Shown: piece after piece, positions 1-7,317 of the stretch
How the letters are laid out: each line of letters begins with the position of its first letter
Numbering within the stretch: position 1 is the first letter of the stretch
From: an uncultured Kiritimatiellota bacterium
GTDB lineage: Bacteria > Verrucomicrobiota > Kiritimatiellia > RFP12 > UBA1067
Direction: 5' to 3'
DNA length: 12,106 nt
Assembly (NCBI GenBank): GCA_934635385.1
Contig: CAKTZI010000075.1
Location: forward strand, 1 to 12,106
Translations under genes and position numbers: made by a program
The notes under the pieces: generated by a model
The model's input: the letters and a program-made list of their open reading frames with translations, nothing else
Databases searched by the model: none
What the model was told of the DNA's origin: nothing

Positions 1-1
1 C

Positions 2-379
2 CACAGGTACATCGAGGAGTTCGCGACGTCCAACTTCGCGGGCATCACGAAGGACGGCGTGTACGTGACGCCCGACAGCTGCTCGGTGCTGCCGTCCGTG
101 ACGAACATGTCCCTCAAGCAGTGCGCGACGGATCTCGGCATCAAGGTCGAGTGCCGCCCCGTGCCCTACACGGAGCTGAAGAAGTTCAAGGCAGTCGCCG
201 CGCTCGGCACGGCCGTCGTGATCACGCCCGTCTGGGAGATCACGCGCAACGACAAGGTCATCAAGATCTCCGACCCCGAAGTCGTCGACCCGACGCTCCA
301 GAAGCTCTACGACCGCGTGCAGGGCATCCAGTACGGCACGGTCGAGGACACGCACGGCTGGTGCTTCGAGGTGAAGTAA
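2..379 (+). CDS. ilvE: Branched-chain amino acid aminotransferase, C-terminal part (5' end outside window)
   Basis: The last 125 residues of a fold-type IV, PLP-dependent branched-chain aminotransferase, which interconverts Leu, Ile and Val with their 2-oxo acids using glutamate/2-oxoglutarate. Visible family landmarks, in order, are YIEEFATSNFAGI (the substrate-side loop with S-N-F-x-G-I), TPDSCSVLPSVTNMSL, a GTAVVITPV segment corresponding to the phosphate-binding GTA turn, and the terminal GIQYGTVEDTHGW block. This C-terminus resembles the longer BCAT subgroup that also contains the eukaryotic enzymes, rather than the short E. coli IlvE type; that is recalled, not searched. The catalytic lysine lies upstream of the window. 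The stop is TAA at 377-379, and recJ starts 4 nt later, so the two genes are probably cotranscribed. Confidence 0.88.
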   Translation, partial: HRYIEEFATSNFAGITKDGVYVTPDSCSVLPSVTNMSLKQCATDLGIKVECRPVPYTELKKFKAVAALGTAVVITPVWEITRNDKVIKISDPEVVDPTLQKLYDRVQGIQYGTVEDTHGWCFEVK

Positions 380-383
380 GGGA

Positions 384-2093
384 GTGGTGGCAGACCTTCC
401 CGAAGTCCTGAAGAGACTTCTCCGGGCCCGCGGAATCGATGACGCGGACTGGGAGAAGTTTCTCAATCCCTCGTTGCGCGACCTCGTCGCCCCGACGGAA
501 CTCCCCGGCGTCGCGGACGCGGCGGACGTCCTGCTCGCGGCGCTCGTCGCGAAGCGTCACGTCGTCGTCTTCGGCGACTACGACTGCGACGGCGTGTGCG
601 CGACGGCGATTCTCGTCCAGACGCTGGCGACGCTGAACGCGGCGATCGACCCCTCGCCCGACGCGGCGAAGCGGATTGCGCCGTTCCTGCCGGAGCGCCT
701 GTCCGAGGGCTACGGCATGAGCGACGTGTCCGTCGCGCGCCTTTTGAAGGAGAACCCCCGTGTCGAGCTCGTCGTCACGGTCGACAACGGCATCAACTCC
801 GTGCAGCAGGTCGCCGACCTGAAGGCGAAGGGCGTGTCCGTCGTCGTGACCGACCACCACCTGCCCGCCTACGCGCGCGCGGCGGACGGAACGCCCGGCG
901 AGATGATCCTGCCGGCGGCGGAAGTCGTCGTCGATCCGAAGGTCGCCGCGCCGCCGCAGCTGCAGGAGCTCTGCGGCGCGGGCGTCGCGTTCTTCCTCGC
1001 GAACCGGCTCGTCTCCGAGGCGAAGCGGCGCGGCCTCTACGACGGGCCGAAGCTCTGCGGGCCGCTCCTGATCCTCGCGGGCCTCGCGACGGTGACGGAC
1101 ATCATGCCCGTCCTCGGACAGAACCGCATCCTCGTCGCCGAGGCACTGAAGAATTTCCGCACCTGCGCGCCGCTGGGCCTGCAGGAGCTCCATTCCCGCG
1201 CCGCGCGCAACGCACGCGGCAGCCTGACGGCGCGCGACTTCGGCTTCATGCTCGGCCCGCGCATCAACGCGGCGGGCCGCCTCGCGAGCGGCATGGACGC
1301 CCTCGACCTCGTGCTGGAGACGAACCGCGAGCGCGTGCGCGAATACGCGCGGCGCATCGACCTCAACAACACCGAGCGCAAGGCCATCGAGCAGAAGATG
1401 ACGGACGACGCGCTCGCGAAGGTCGTCCCCGGCGCGGCGGCGCAGGTCATCGACCTGCCCGACGGGCACCCCGGCGTCGCCGGCATCGTCGCCGCGCGCG
1501 TGATGGAGCGGCTCGGCGAGACGGTGCCCGTCTGCGTCTACGCGGGCGGGCACGGCAGCGCGCGCGCGCCGGAGGGGCTGAACATCCGCGACGCCTTCGT
1601 CGCGTGCGACGAGGTGCTGGAGCGCTACGGCGGACACGCGGCGGCCGGCGGCTTCTCCGTGAAGGACGGGCAGGTCGACCGCTTCCGCGAACTGCTCGCG
1701 GCGTACTGCGCGAACCTGCGCGGCGACGGCGTGCCGTCTGCCGCCGCCGAGAAGCCGACCGACCTCTGGCTCGACCTGTCGGACGTCACGCTGGATCTGG
1801 CCGAGGCGCTGACGCGGCTGGAGCCGTATGGCGAGGGCAATCCCGAACCGGTCTTCGGCCTGCGCGGCGCTTTCGTGCGGGAGGCCCGTCCGCTCGGTGC
1901 GGAGGGGCGGCACCTGGCCTGTTATGTCGGCGCGGCGGCCGGCGGCGGCCTGCGGGCGGTCTGGTGGGGGCATGGCGATCAGGTCGAGACGTTGCGCGCG
2001 CAGGGGGCCGCGCCCCACGACGTGCGGTTTTCGCTCGTCCTCTCGGACTACGGCGAGCGCCATGCCGAACTTCGCCTGCAGTCCGTCGACTGA
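384..2093 (+). CDS. recJ: Single-stranded-DNA-specific 5'-3' exonuclease RecJ
   Basis: RecJ degrades single-stranded DNA 5' to 3' in recombinational and mismatch repair, in the cytoplasm. At 569 aa it has the usual length. The DHH phosphoesterase core shows GDYDCDG (residues 64-70, metal-binding aspartates), VTVDNGI around D134, and the signature DHH at 157-159. The DHHA1 part holds GHPGVAGIVAARV, GGHGSARAP and YGGHAAAGGF (H418). A C-terminal OB-like domain begins near LEPYGEGNPEPVFGLRG. The start is uncertain: adjacent GTG codons at 384 and 387 both sit too close to the purine run at 378-384 for a normal Shine-Dalgarno, and no better start precedes the conserved LPEVLKRLLRARGI. Translation is probably coupled to ilvE. 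No promoter is visible in the 4-nt gap. Confidence 0.95.
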   Translation: MVADLPEVLKRLLRARGIDDADWEKFLNPSLRDLVAPTELPGVADAADVLLAALVAKRHVVVFGDYDCDGVCATAILVQTLATLNAAIDPSPDAAKRIAPFLPERLSEGYGMSDVSVARLLKENPRVELVVTVDNGINSVQQVADLKAKGVSVVVTDHHLPAYARAADGTPGEMILPAAEVVVDPKVAAPPQLQELCGAGVAFFLANRLVSEAKRRGLYDGPKLCGPLLILAGLATVTDIMPVLGQNRILVAEALKNFRTCAPLGLQELHSRAARNARGSLTARDFGFMLGPRINAAGRLASGMDALDLVLETNRERVREYARRIDLNNTERKAIEQKMTDDALAKVVPGAAAQVIDLPDGHPGVAGIVAARVMERLGETVPVCVYAGGHGSARAPEGLNIRDAFVACDEVLERYGGHAAAGGFSVKDGQVDRFRELLAAYCANLRGDGVPSAAAEKPTDLWLDLSDVTLDLAEALTRLEPYGEGNPEPVFGLRGAFVREARPLGAEGRHLACYVGAAAGGGLRAVWWGHGDQVETLRAQGAAPHDVRFSLVLSDYGERHAELRLQSVD

Positions 2094-2096
2094 TCT

Positions 2097-2123
2097 GCAC
2101 GTTGGCCCGTCGGCCCAATGTGC
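2097..2123. repeat. 27-bp imperfect inverted repeat between recJ and nhaC
   Basis: Two 13-nt arms, GCACGTTGGCCCG at 2097-2109 and CGGCCCAATGTGC at 2111-2123, flank a single central T. Eleven of thirteen positions pair; the exceptions are 2101/2119 (G-T) and 2106/2114 (C-C). It begins 3 nt after the recJ stop and ends 11 nt before the TATAAT of nhaC, so it fills the place where a -35 box would lie. It could be an operator for nhaC or the stem of a recJ terminator. No T-run follows it, which weakens the intrinsic terminator reading. Confidence 0.6.
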
Positions 2124-2134
2124 GGAATTTAGAG

Positions 2135-2140
2135 TATAAT
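2135..2140 (+). promoter_or_regulatory. -10 box of the nhaC promoter
   Basis: A perfect TATAAT lies 12 nt upstream of the nhaC ATG. There is no TGn extension and no recognisable -35 at 16-18 nt; an inverted repeat occupies that region. Initiation about 7 nt downstream would leave a leader of roughly 6 nt, too short for a Shine-Dalgarno, so the mRNA would be almost leaderless. Confidence 0.65.
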
Positions 2141-2152
2141 ACGCGGCAACCT

Positions 2153-3541
2153 ATGGACACCTTCGGCTTGTGGTCGCTCGTCCCGCCCCTCGTGGCAATC
2201 GCGCTCGCGCTCCTGACGCGCGAGATCGTCCTGTCCCTCTTCGCCGCCATCTTCTCTGGCGCGGCGATCCATGCCTACCTGACACACGCGGGCGCGCTCG
2301 CCGCGTTCAAGACGATCGTCGACCTGATCGGCGGCAAGACGGCGGAGAACATGCCGATGGTGCTGTTCCTCTGCCTCCTCGGCGCGCTCGTCTCGGTCGT
2401 CACGCGCGCGGGCGGCGCGCGGGCCTACGGCGAGTGGGCCTATCGGCGGCTCAAGAGCGAGACGGCCGTGAACCTCATGACGATCGTCATGGGCCTCATC
2501 ATCTTCATCGACGACTACTTCAACTGCCTCACCGTCGGCACGGTGATGCGTCCCGTCACGGACAAGTTCAAGATCTCCCGCGCGAAGCTCGCCTACCTGA
2601 TCGACACGACCGCCGCGCCCGTCTGCATCCTCTCGCCGATCTCGTCGTGGGCGGCCTACGTCATCTCCTGCCTGCCCGAGGGGATGCAGGCAAAGGGCCT
2701 CGGCCTCTACCTCGCCGCCGCGCCGCTCAACTTCTATGCGATCCTCTCGCTCGTCCTCCTGTTCCTCTTCGCCTTCGGTCACCGCTTCGACATCGGGCTC
2801 ATGCGCCGCATGGAGCGGGCGGCCCACGGCCATCGCGACGTCGGCGCGGAGGTCGTGATGCGCGAGGGCCTGGGGCCTGTCCCCGTCTCGGATCGCGGCC
2901 ACGTCGTCGATCTCGTGCTGCCGATTCTCGCGCTCATCGGCTTCGCGGCCTGGTTCCTCACGCGCTACGAGGCGGGCGTCGCCCTTGCGCTCGCCGCGCT
3001 CGTCGCGCTCGTCCTTACCTTCCTCTTCCTCGTGCCGCGTCGCGTCATCGACTACCACCAGTTCGCGGCGGCGACCCTCTTCGGCATCAGGACGATGGTG
3101 CCCGCGCTCGTCCTCCTCGCGCTCGCGTGGGGGATTTCCGCCGTCTGCAACGACCTGCTCGGCACGGGCAAGTACATCGCCGCGCTGCTCGTCCGGGCCG
3201 ACCTCTCGCTCATGTTCCTGCCCGCGACGATGTTCGTCACGGCGGCCGTCTTCGCCTTCGCGACGGGCGCGAGCTGGGGCGCGATCGGCATCCTCGTGCC
3301 GATCGGGATGAGCGTCTGCCAGGCGATCGAGCCGACGGCGGCGACGCTCACGCTCGCGGCGACGCTCGCCGGCAGCGTCATGGGCGACCACTGCTCGCCC
3401 ATCGCCGACACGACGATCCTCTCCTCGACGGGCGCGCAGTGCAAGCACATGAACCACGTGATGACGCAGATTCCCTACGCGCTTCTCGCCGGCGCCGTCT
3501 CGCTCCTCGCCTATCTCGTCGTCGGCGCGCTGTTCCTGTAG
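2153..3541 (+). CDS. nhaC: NhaC-family Na+/H+ antiporter
   Basis: A 462-aa polytopic inner-membrane protein of the NhaC family, which exchanges Na+ (in some members other organic substrates) for H+. The N-terminus, LWSLVPPLVAIALALLTRE, is the typical first helix of the family, and I estimate about 11-12 membrane segments by eye. Diagnostic blocks are IDDYFNCLTVGTVMRPVTDK (D120, D121), DTTAAPVCILSPISSWAAYV, FATGASWGAIGILVPIG, and GSVMGDHCSPIADTTILSS near the C-terminus (D412, H413). The ATG at 2153 is chosen because it begins just before the first hydrophobic helix, although no Shine-Dalgarno precedes it. The reading frame stays open far upstream through recJ, but that part is an antiparallel-composition artefact of GC-rich DNA. 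Exact substrate is not decidable from sequence. Confidence 0.92.
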   Translation: MDTFGLWSLVPPLVAIALALLTREIVLSLFAAIFSGAAIHAYLTHAGALAAFKTIVDLIGGKTAENMPMVLFLCLLGALVSVVTRAGGARAYGEWAYRRLKSETAVNLMTIVMGLIIFIDDYFNCLTVGTVMRPVTDKFKISRAKLAYLIDTTAAPVCILSPISSWAAYVISCLPEGMQAKGLGLYLAAAPLNFYAILSLVLLFLFAFGHRFDIGLMRRMERAAHGHRDVGAEVVMREGLGPVPVSDRGHVVDLVLPILALIGFAAWFLTRYEAGVALALAALVALVLTFLFLVPRRVIDYHQFAAATLFGIRTMVPALVLLALAWGISAVCNDLLGTGKYIAALLVRADLSLMFLPATMFVTAAVFAFATGASWGAIGILVPIGMSVCQAIEPTAATLTLAATLAGSVMGDHCSPIADTTILSSTGAQCKHMNHVMTQIPYALLAGAVSLLAYLVVGALFL

Positions 3542-3554
3542 TCCGTCCGCATGG

Positions 3555-3574
3555 AATCTGCGTTCCGCCAGATT
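3555..3574. repeat. Inverted repeat AATCTG-N8-CAGATT upstream of pgi
   Basis: Perfect 6-nt arms at 3555-3560 and 3569-3574 flank an 8-nt spacer. The repeat lies 13 nt after the nhaC stop and ends 3 nt before the pgi -10, running into its TG extension. It may be an operator acting on pgi or a weak hairpin terminator for nhaC. The three T residues after the stem are also part of the promoter. Confidence 0.45.
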
Positions 3575-3583
3575 TGCTATAAT
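3575..3583 (+). promoter_or_regulatory. Extended -10 promoter of pgi
   Basis: The sequence TGCTATAAT combines a perfect TATAAT (3578-3583) with the TGn extension. No -35 hexamer is apparent. Transcription would start near 3590, giving a leader of about 60 nt before the pgi start. Confidence 0.75.
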
Positions 3584-3641
3584 ACGCAGACACGGCGAAG
3601 ACCGCCGCAACAGTTCAGAACAGTTTCAACAGGCAGAAGTT

Positions 3642-3646
3642 AAGGA
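3642..3646 (+). promoter_or_regulatory. Ribosome binding site that favours the second pgi ATG
   Basis: AAGGA lies 2 nt before the ATG at 3649 but 8 nt before the in-frame ATG at 3655. The same AAGGA with an 8-nt spacer precedes fucI, so 3655 is the better start. Confidence 0.6.
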
Positions 3647-3654
3647 AAATGGAA

Positions 3655-5265
3655 ATGTCCGACAAGTGGCAGCATCTCGACGAGGCGATGACGTACTCGT
3701 CCCAGAAGACGATCAAGGAACTCTTTGCGGAGGATCCCGCGCGCGCGGCGACGTTCTCCCTCGAGGCGGCGGGCTGGTTCCTCGACTACTCGAAGAACCG
3801 CATCGACCGCGACGTGATGAAGGCGCTCGTGAAGCTGGCCGAGGCCTCGAACCTCAAGGCCGAGATCGAGCGGATGTTCACGGGCGAGAAGATCAACGCG
3901 ACCGAGGGCCGTGCGGTTCTGCACACGGCGCTCCGCAACTGCGACCCGAAGGCGCAGGTGTTCGTGGACGGCCGGGACGTGATGCCCGACGTGCGCGCGG
4001 TCCTGATGCAGATGGGCGACTTCTCCGACCTCGTGCGGCAGGGCAAGTGGCGCGGCTTCACGGGCAAGCGCATCAAGTACGTCGTCAACATCGGCATCGG
4101 CGGATCCGACCTCGGCCCCGTCATGGCGAACCTCGCGCTCACGCCCTACGCGAAGCGGACGCTGAAGTTCTTCTTCGTCTCGAACGTCGACTCGACGCAC
4201 CTCGCCGAGACGCTGCGGCAGGTGAAGCCGGCCGAGACGCTGTTCATCGTCGCCTCGAAGACGTTCACGACGCAGGAGACGATGTCCAACGCCGAGGCGG
4301 CGAAGGACTGGCTCGTGAAGGCGCTCGGCGACGAGAAGGCCGTCGCGAAGCACTTCGTCGCGCTCTCGACGGCGGCGAAGGAGGTCGCCGCGTTCGGCAT
4401 CAGCCCCGCGAACATGTTCCCGTTCTGGGACTGGGTGGGCGGCCGCTACTCGCTGCCCTCGGCGATCGGCCTGTCGCTCATGATCGCGATCGGGCGCACG
4501 AACTACGCGAAGTTCCTGAAGGGCTACTGGAAGATGGACAAGCACTTCCGCACGGCGAGGCTGGAGCGGAACATGCCGGTCATCCTCGCGCTCCTCGGCA
4601 TCCTCTACTCGAACGGCTACGGGGCGGAGACGTACTGCTGCCTCCCCTACGACCAGTACCTCGCGCGCTTCCCGGCGTACCTCCAGCAGATGGACATGGA
4701 GTCGAACGGCAAGGGCGTCGACCGGGACGGGAACGTCGTCGACCGCGAGACGGGGCCGATCGAGTGGGGCGAGCCGGGCACGAACGGGCAGCACTCGTTC
4801 TACCAGCTCATCCACCAGGGCACGCACCTCATCCCGTGCGACTTCATCGGCTGCTGCAAAACGCACAACCCGATCGGCGACCTGCACGACAAGCTGATGG
4901 CGAACCTCTTCGCGCAGACGGAGGCGCTCGCGTTCGGCAAGACGGCCGAGCAGTGCCGCGAAGAGGGCGTGCCGGAGGAGCTCGTGCCGTTCAAGACGTT
5001 CGAGGGGAACCGCCCGACGAACACGCTGCTCTGCGACGAGCTGACGCCCGAGACGCTCGGCGCGCTCATCGCGCTCTACGAGCACAAGGTCTTCGTGCAG
5101 GGCGTGATCCTGAACATCTACTCGTTCGACCAGTGGGGCGTGCAGCTCGGCAAGGTGCTCGCGAAGGGCGTCCTCTCCGACCTCACGGCCAAGGAGGCGT
5201 CGGGGCGGCACGACGCCTCGACGAACCAGCTCATCGCCCGCTACCGCGCGGCGGTCGGCCGCTGA
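3655..5265 (+). CDS. pgi: Glucose-6-phosphate isomerase
   Basis: Interconverts glucose 6-phosphate and fructose 6-phosphate in cytoplasmic glycolysis and gluconeogenesis. The protein is 536 aa from 3655 (538 from the ATG at 3649), close to E. coli Pgi at 549. It follows E. coli Pgi closely: LDYSKNRI, GEKINATEGRAVLHTALRN, VNIGIGGSDLGPVM, FVSNVD, ASKTFTTQETMSNA, FPFWDWVGGRYSLPSAIGLS, MESNGKG, WGEPGTNGQHSFYQLIHQGT, FEGNRPTN and NIYSFDQWGVQLGK. By alignment to E. coli E355, H386 and K514, the catalytic residues are E349, H380 and K500 (numbered from 3655), all present. It has its own promoter and is followed 5 nt later by a permease gene. Fucose and hexosamine salvage genes in the same window feed the same pathway. 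Confidence 0.98.
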   Translation: MSDKWQHLDEAMTYSSQKTIKELFAEDPARAATFSLEAAGWFLDYSKNRIDRDVMKALVKLAEASNLKAEIERMFTGEKINATEGRAVLHTALRNCDPKAQVFVDGRDVMPDVRAVLMQMGDFSDLVRQGKWRGFTGKRIKYVVNIGIGGSDLGPVMANLALTPYAKRTLKFFFVSNVDSTHLAETLRQVKPAETLFIVASKTFTTQETMSNAEAAKDWLVKALGDEKAVAKHFVALSTAAKEVAAFGISPANMFPFWDWVGGRYSLPSAIGLSLMIAIGRTNYAKFLKGYWKMDKHFRTARLERNMPVILALLGILYSNGYGAETYCCLPYDQYLARFPAYLQQMDMESNGKGVDRDGNVVDRETGPIEWGEPGTNGQHSFYQLIHQGTHLIPCDFIGCCKTHNPIGDLHDKLMANLFAQTEALAFGKTAEQCREEGVPEELVPFKTFEGNRPTNTLLCDELTPETLGALIALYEHKVFVQGVILNIYSFDQWGVQLGKVLAKGVLSDLTAKEASGRHDASTNQLIARYRAAVGR

Positions 5266-5270
5266 ACGAG

Positions 5271-6131
5271 GTGCGGATTTCGATCCGAATCAGCCTGGCC
5301 GCGCTCGCGCTCTACGCGGGCGCGGCCGTCTTCGGCGAGGCGCAGTACCGCCTCGCCCGCTTTCGCGACGTGACGCCGGCCTACAACCGCGTCGACACGG
5401 AGCAACGCTTCCTGCCGCCGCTCGCGCCCGCGCCGAAGACGGGCGAGCGCTACCTCCTCGGCACGGACAACCTCGGACGCTCCGTCGCCCTGCGGCTTGT
5501 GCAGGGTACGCGCATTGCCTTTCACGTCGGCATCGTGACGTCGCTCATCGCGATTCCGCTCGGCGTCCTCCTCGGTCTCTTCGGCGGCTACTTCGGCGGC
5601 AAGGTCGACTCGCTCGTCGTCTGGCTCTGCGCGACCGTCGCCTCGATGCCGGGGCTGCTCTTCATCCTCGCGATCGCGCTGGTCGTCGGGCAGGGCCTTC
5701 TCGGCATCTATCTCGGCATCGGGCTCACGACCTGGGTGGGGACATGCCGGACGATTCGTGCGGAGGTGATGAAGCACAAGGATCGCGCGTATGTGCAGGC
5801 GGCGAAAGTGCTTGGCTATTCGCCGCTTCGGATCATGTTCCGCCACATCCTGCCGAACGTCGCGCACATCATTCTCATCCAGTTCTCGATCCGGTTCCCG
5901 TCCGCCGTCTCGACGGAGGTCTTCATCAGCTTCCTCGGCATCGGCGTGCAGGGCGAGCCGAGCTGGGGCGTCATGATCAATAACGCGAGACTTCGCCTTT
6001 GGCAGGGCGTCTGGTGGGAGATGGCGTTCACGACGCTCGCGATTTTCGCGCTCGTGCTCGTCTTCAACCACCTGGCCGACGAGCTGCGCGACCGGCTCGA
6101 TCCCGCGCTCCGCGCCGAGCCGAGGGCCTGA
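5271..6131 (+). CDS. ABC transporter permease, DppC/OppC type (orphan)
   Basis: A 286-aa inner-membrane permease of the binding-protein-dependent dipeptide/oligopeptide/nickel importer class. The first hydrophobic helix (about residues 5-20) is followed by a periplasmic stretch leading to RYLLGTDNLGRSV, the typical LGTDxLGR block of DppC/OppC. The remaining helices follow, with the cytoplasmic EAA loop as QAAKVLGYSPLRIMFRHILP (A177, G182, P195), which contacts the ATPase. FLGIGVQGEPSWGVMI is also typical of the family. The start is the GTG at 5271, 5 nt after the pgi stop, with only a GAGG overlapping the start codon, so translation is probably coupled to pgi. No DppB partner, ATPase or binding protein lies next to it, and the transported substrate cannot be inferred. 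Confidence 0.88.
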   Translation: MRISIRISLAALALYAGAAVFGEAQYRLARFRDVTPAYNRVDTEQRFLPPLAPAPKTGERYLLGTDNLGRSVALRLVQGTRIAFHVGIVTSLIAIPLGVLLGLFGGYFGGKVDSLVVWLCATVASMPGLLFILAIALVVGQGLLGIYLGIGLTTWVGTCRTIRAEVMKHKDRAYVQAAKVLGYSPLRIMFRHILPNVAHIILIQFSIRFPSAVSTEVFISFLGIGVQGEPSWGVMINNARLRLWQGVWWEMAFTTLAIFALVLVFNHLADELRDRLDPALRAEPRA

Positions 6132-6149
6132 ACGCGCCGCACGACGGGT

Positions 6150-6164
6150 GTTTTTGGTATAATT
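6150..6164 (+). promoter_or_regulatory. Extended -10 promoter of the nahK-like gene
   Basis: GTTTTTGGTATAATT contains TGGTATAAT with TATAAT at 6158-6163. The identical 15-mer is found before fucI. Initiation is expected near 6170. Candidate ribosome sites AAAGG (6178-6182) and AGG (6184-6186) stand 11 and 7 nt before the ATG at 6194. Confidence 0.8.
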
Positions 6165-6193
6165 GCGAAAAACGACGAAAGGCAGGTTTCAGC

Positions 6194-7306
6194 ATGGAGC
6201 TCTCGATCCTCATCAACAAGTTCAACATCAAGGGGCGGCTTGTCGCGCTGCAGCCGTTCGGGAACGGCAACATCAACGACACGTTCCTCGCGATCTACCG
6301 CAACACGTTCACCGAGACGCAGGTCATCCTGCAGCGCGTGAACCGCAACGTCTTCCCGAAGCCGGAGGTGATCATGTCGAACATGCACACGGTCACCAAG
6401 CACTGCCACGAGAAGCTGGAGGACGACGCGGCGAAGGGGAACGACGACCGCGTCTGGCAGATGCCGCGCATCATCAAGGCGAAGGACGCGAAGGACTACG
6501 TGACCGACGAGCAGGGCGAGGTCTGGCGCGTCATCACGCGCATCATGTCCGCCCACGCCTTCGACGTCGCGCAGGGGCCTGAGCACGCGATGGAGTGTGG
6601 CGCCGCGCTCGGCCACTTCCACTACCTCATCTCCGACATGAACCCGAAGGACATCGCCGACCCGTTGCCCGGCTTCCACATCACGTCGGGCTACCTGAAG
6701 GCGTATGACAGGACGCTGAAGACCGCGAACGCGAAGGAGCTGCTGAAGAGCTCGATGGAGGCGAAGCGCCTCGCGAAGTTCGTCGAGGAGCGCCGCGACC
6801 TCGCGCTCTGCCTGGAGAAGGCGCAGAAGAAGGGCGAACTCAAGAAGCGCATGTTCCACGGCGACCCGAAGGTCAACAACATCATGATCGACGACGTGAC
6901 CGGCAAGGGCACGGCGATGATCGACCTCGACACGGTGAGCCCCGGCCTCATCCACATGGACTTCGGCGACGCGCTGCGCTCGATCTGCAACCCGGCGGGC
7001 GAGGAGGAGACGAACCTCGCGAAGGTCGTCTTCGACGAGGATCTCTGCACGGCGTTCTGCAAGGGCTACATGCGCGAGGCGGGCGCGTTCCTGACGGACG
7101 CCGACCGCGCCTACCTCTACGACTCGATCCGGCTGCTGCCGTTCGAGCTGGGGCTTCGCTTCTTCCAGGACTACCTGAACGGCAACGTCTACTTCAAGAC
7201 GAAGACGCCGGAGCAGAACCTGAACCGCGCACGCGTCCAGTTCCGCCTCTGCGAGTCGGTCGAGGCGCGCGAGCGCTCGATCCGCTCCGTCCTGAAGAGG
7301 CTGTGA
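6194..7306 (+). CDS. nahK: N-acetylhexosamine 1-kinase-like phosphotransferase
   Basis: A 370-aa kinase of the aminoglycoside-phosphotransferase fold. It resembles the Bifidobacterium N-acetylhexosamine 1-kinase NahK (about 359 aa), which phosphorylates GlcNAc/GalNAc at C1 for mucin and milk-glycan salvage. Shared landmarks as I recall them are LQPFGNGNINDTFL (nucleotide loop), VILQRVNRNVFPKPEVIM, the catalytic loop FHGDPKVNNIMID with D224, and MIDLDTVSPGLIHMDFGDALR with metal-binding D244/D246. The tail LGLRFFQDYLNGNVYFKTKTPEQNLNRARVQ also matches. The gene has its own promoter and a plausible ribosome site. No lacto-N-biose phosphorylase or GalT-like partner gene is adjacent, so the exact sugar is unproven. 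A broader sugar or choline kinase-like role is the alternative. Confidence 0.85.
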   Translation: MELSILINKFNIKGRLVALQPFGNGNINDTFLAIYRNTFTETQVILQRVNRNVFPKPEVIMSNMHTVTKHCHEKLEDDAAKGNDDRVWQMPRIIKAKDAKDYVTDEQGEVWRVITRIMSAHAFDVAQGPEHAMECGAALGHFHYLISDMNPKDIADPLPGFHITSGYLKAYDRTLKTANAKELLKSSMEAKRLAKFVEERRDLALCLEKAQKKGELKKRMFHGDPKVNNIMIDDVTGKGTAMIDLDTVSPGLIHMDFGDALRSICNPAGEEETNLAKVVFDEDLCTAFCKGYMREAGAFLTDADRAYLYDSIRLLPFELGLRFFQDYLNGNVYFKTKTPEQNLNRARVQFRLCESVEARERSIRSVLKRL

Positions 7307-7317
7307 AGGCGGCGTCC

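Noticed and set aside
261..2063. 600-codon open frame on the minus strand opposite recJ
   Set aside because: The product is Arg/Val/Ala-rich with no motif and lies wholly antisense to a clear recJ. It is a shadow of G/C-ending codons.
2102..2107. TTGGCC as the -35 box of nhaC
   Set aside because: It lies 27 nt from the TATAAT, too far for a sigma-70-type spacer, and belongs to the inverted repeat.
596..2152. A long N-terminal extension of nhaC running through recJ
   Set aside because: The upstream part is Arg/Ala/Gly-rich and overlaps recJ in another frame. The NhaC family begins at the first hydrophobic helix just after 2153, behind a TATAAT.
3640..5211. 523-codon minus-strand frame opposite pgi
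   Set aside because: Low-complexity Arg/Leu/Val/Glu sequence antisense to an unmistakable pgi.
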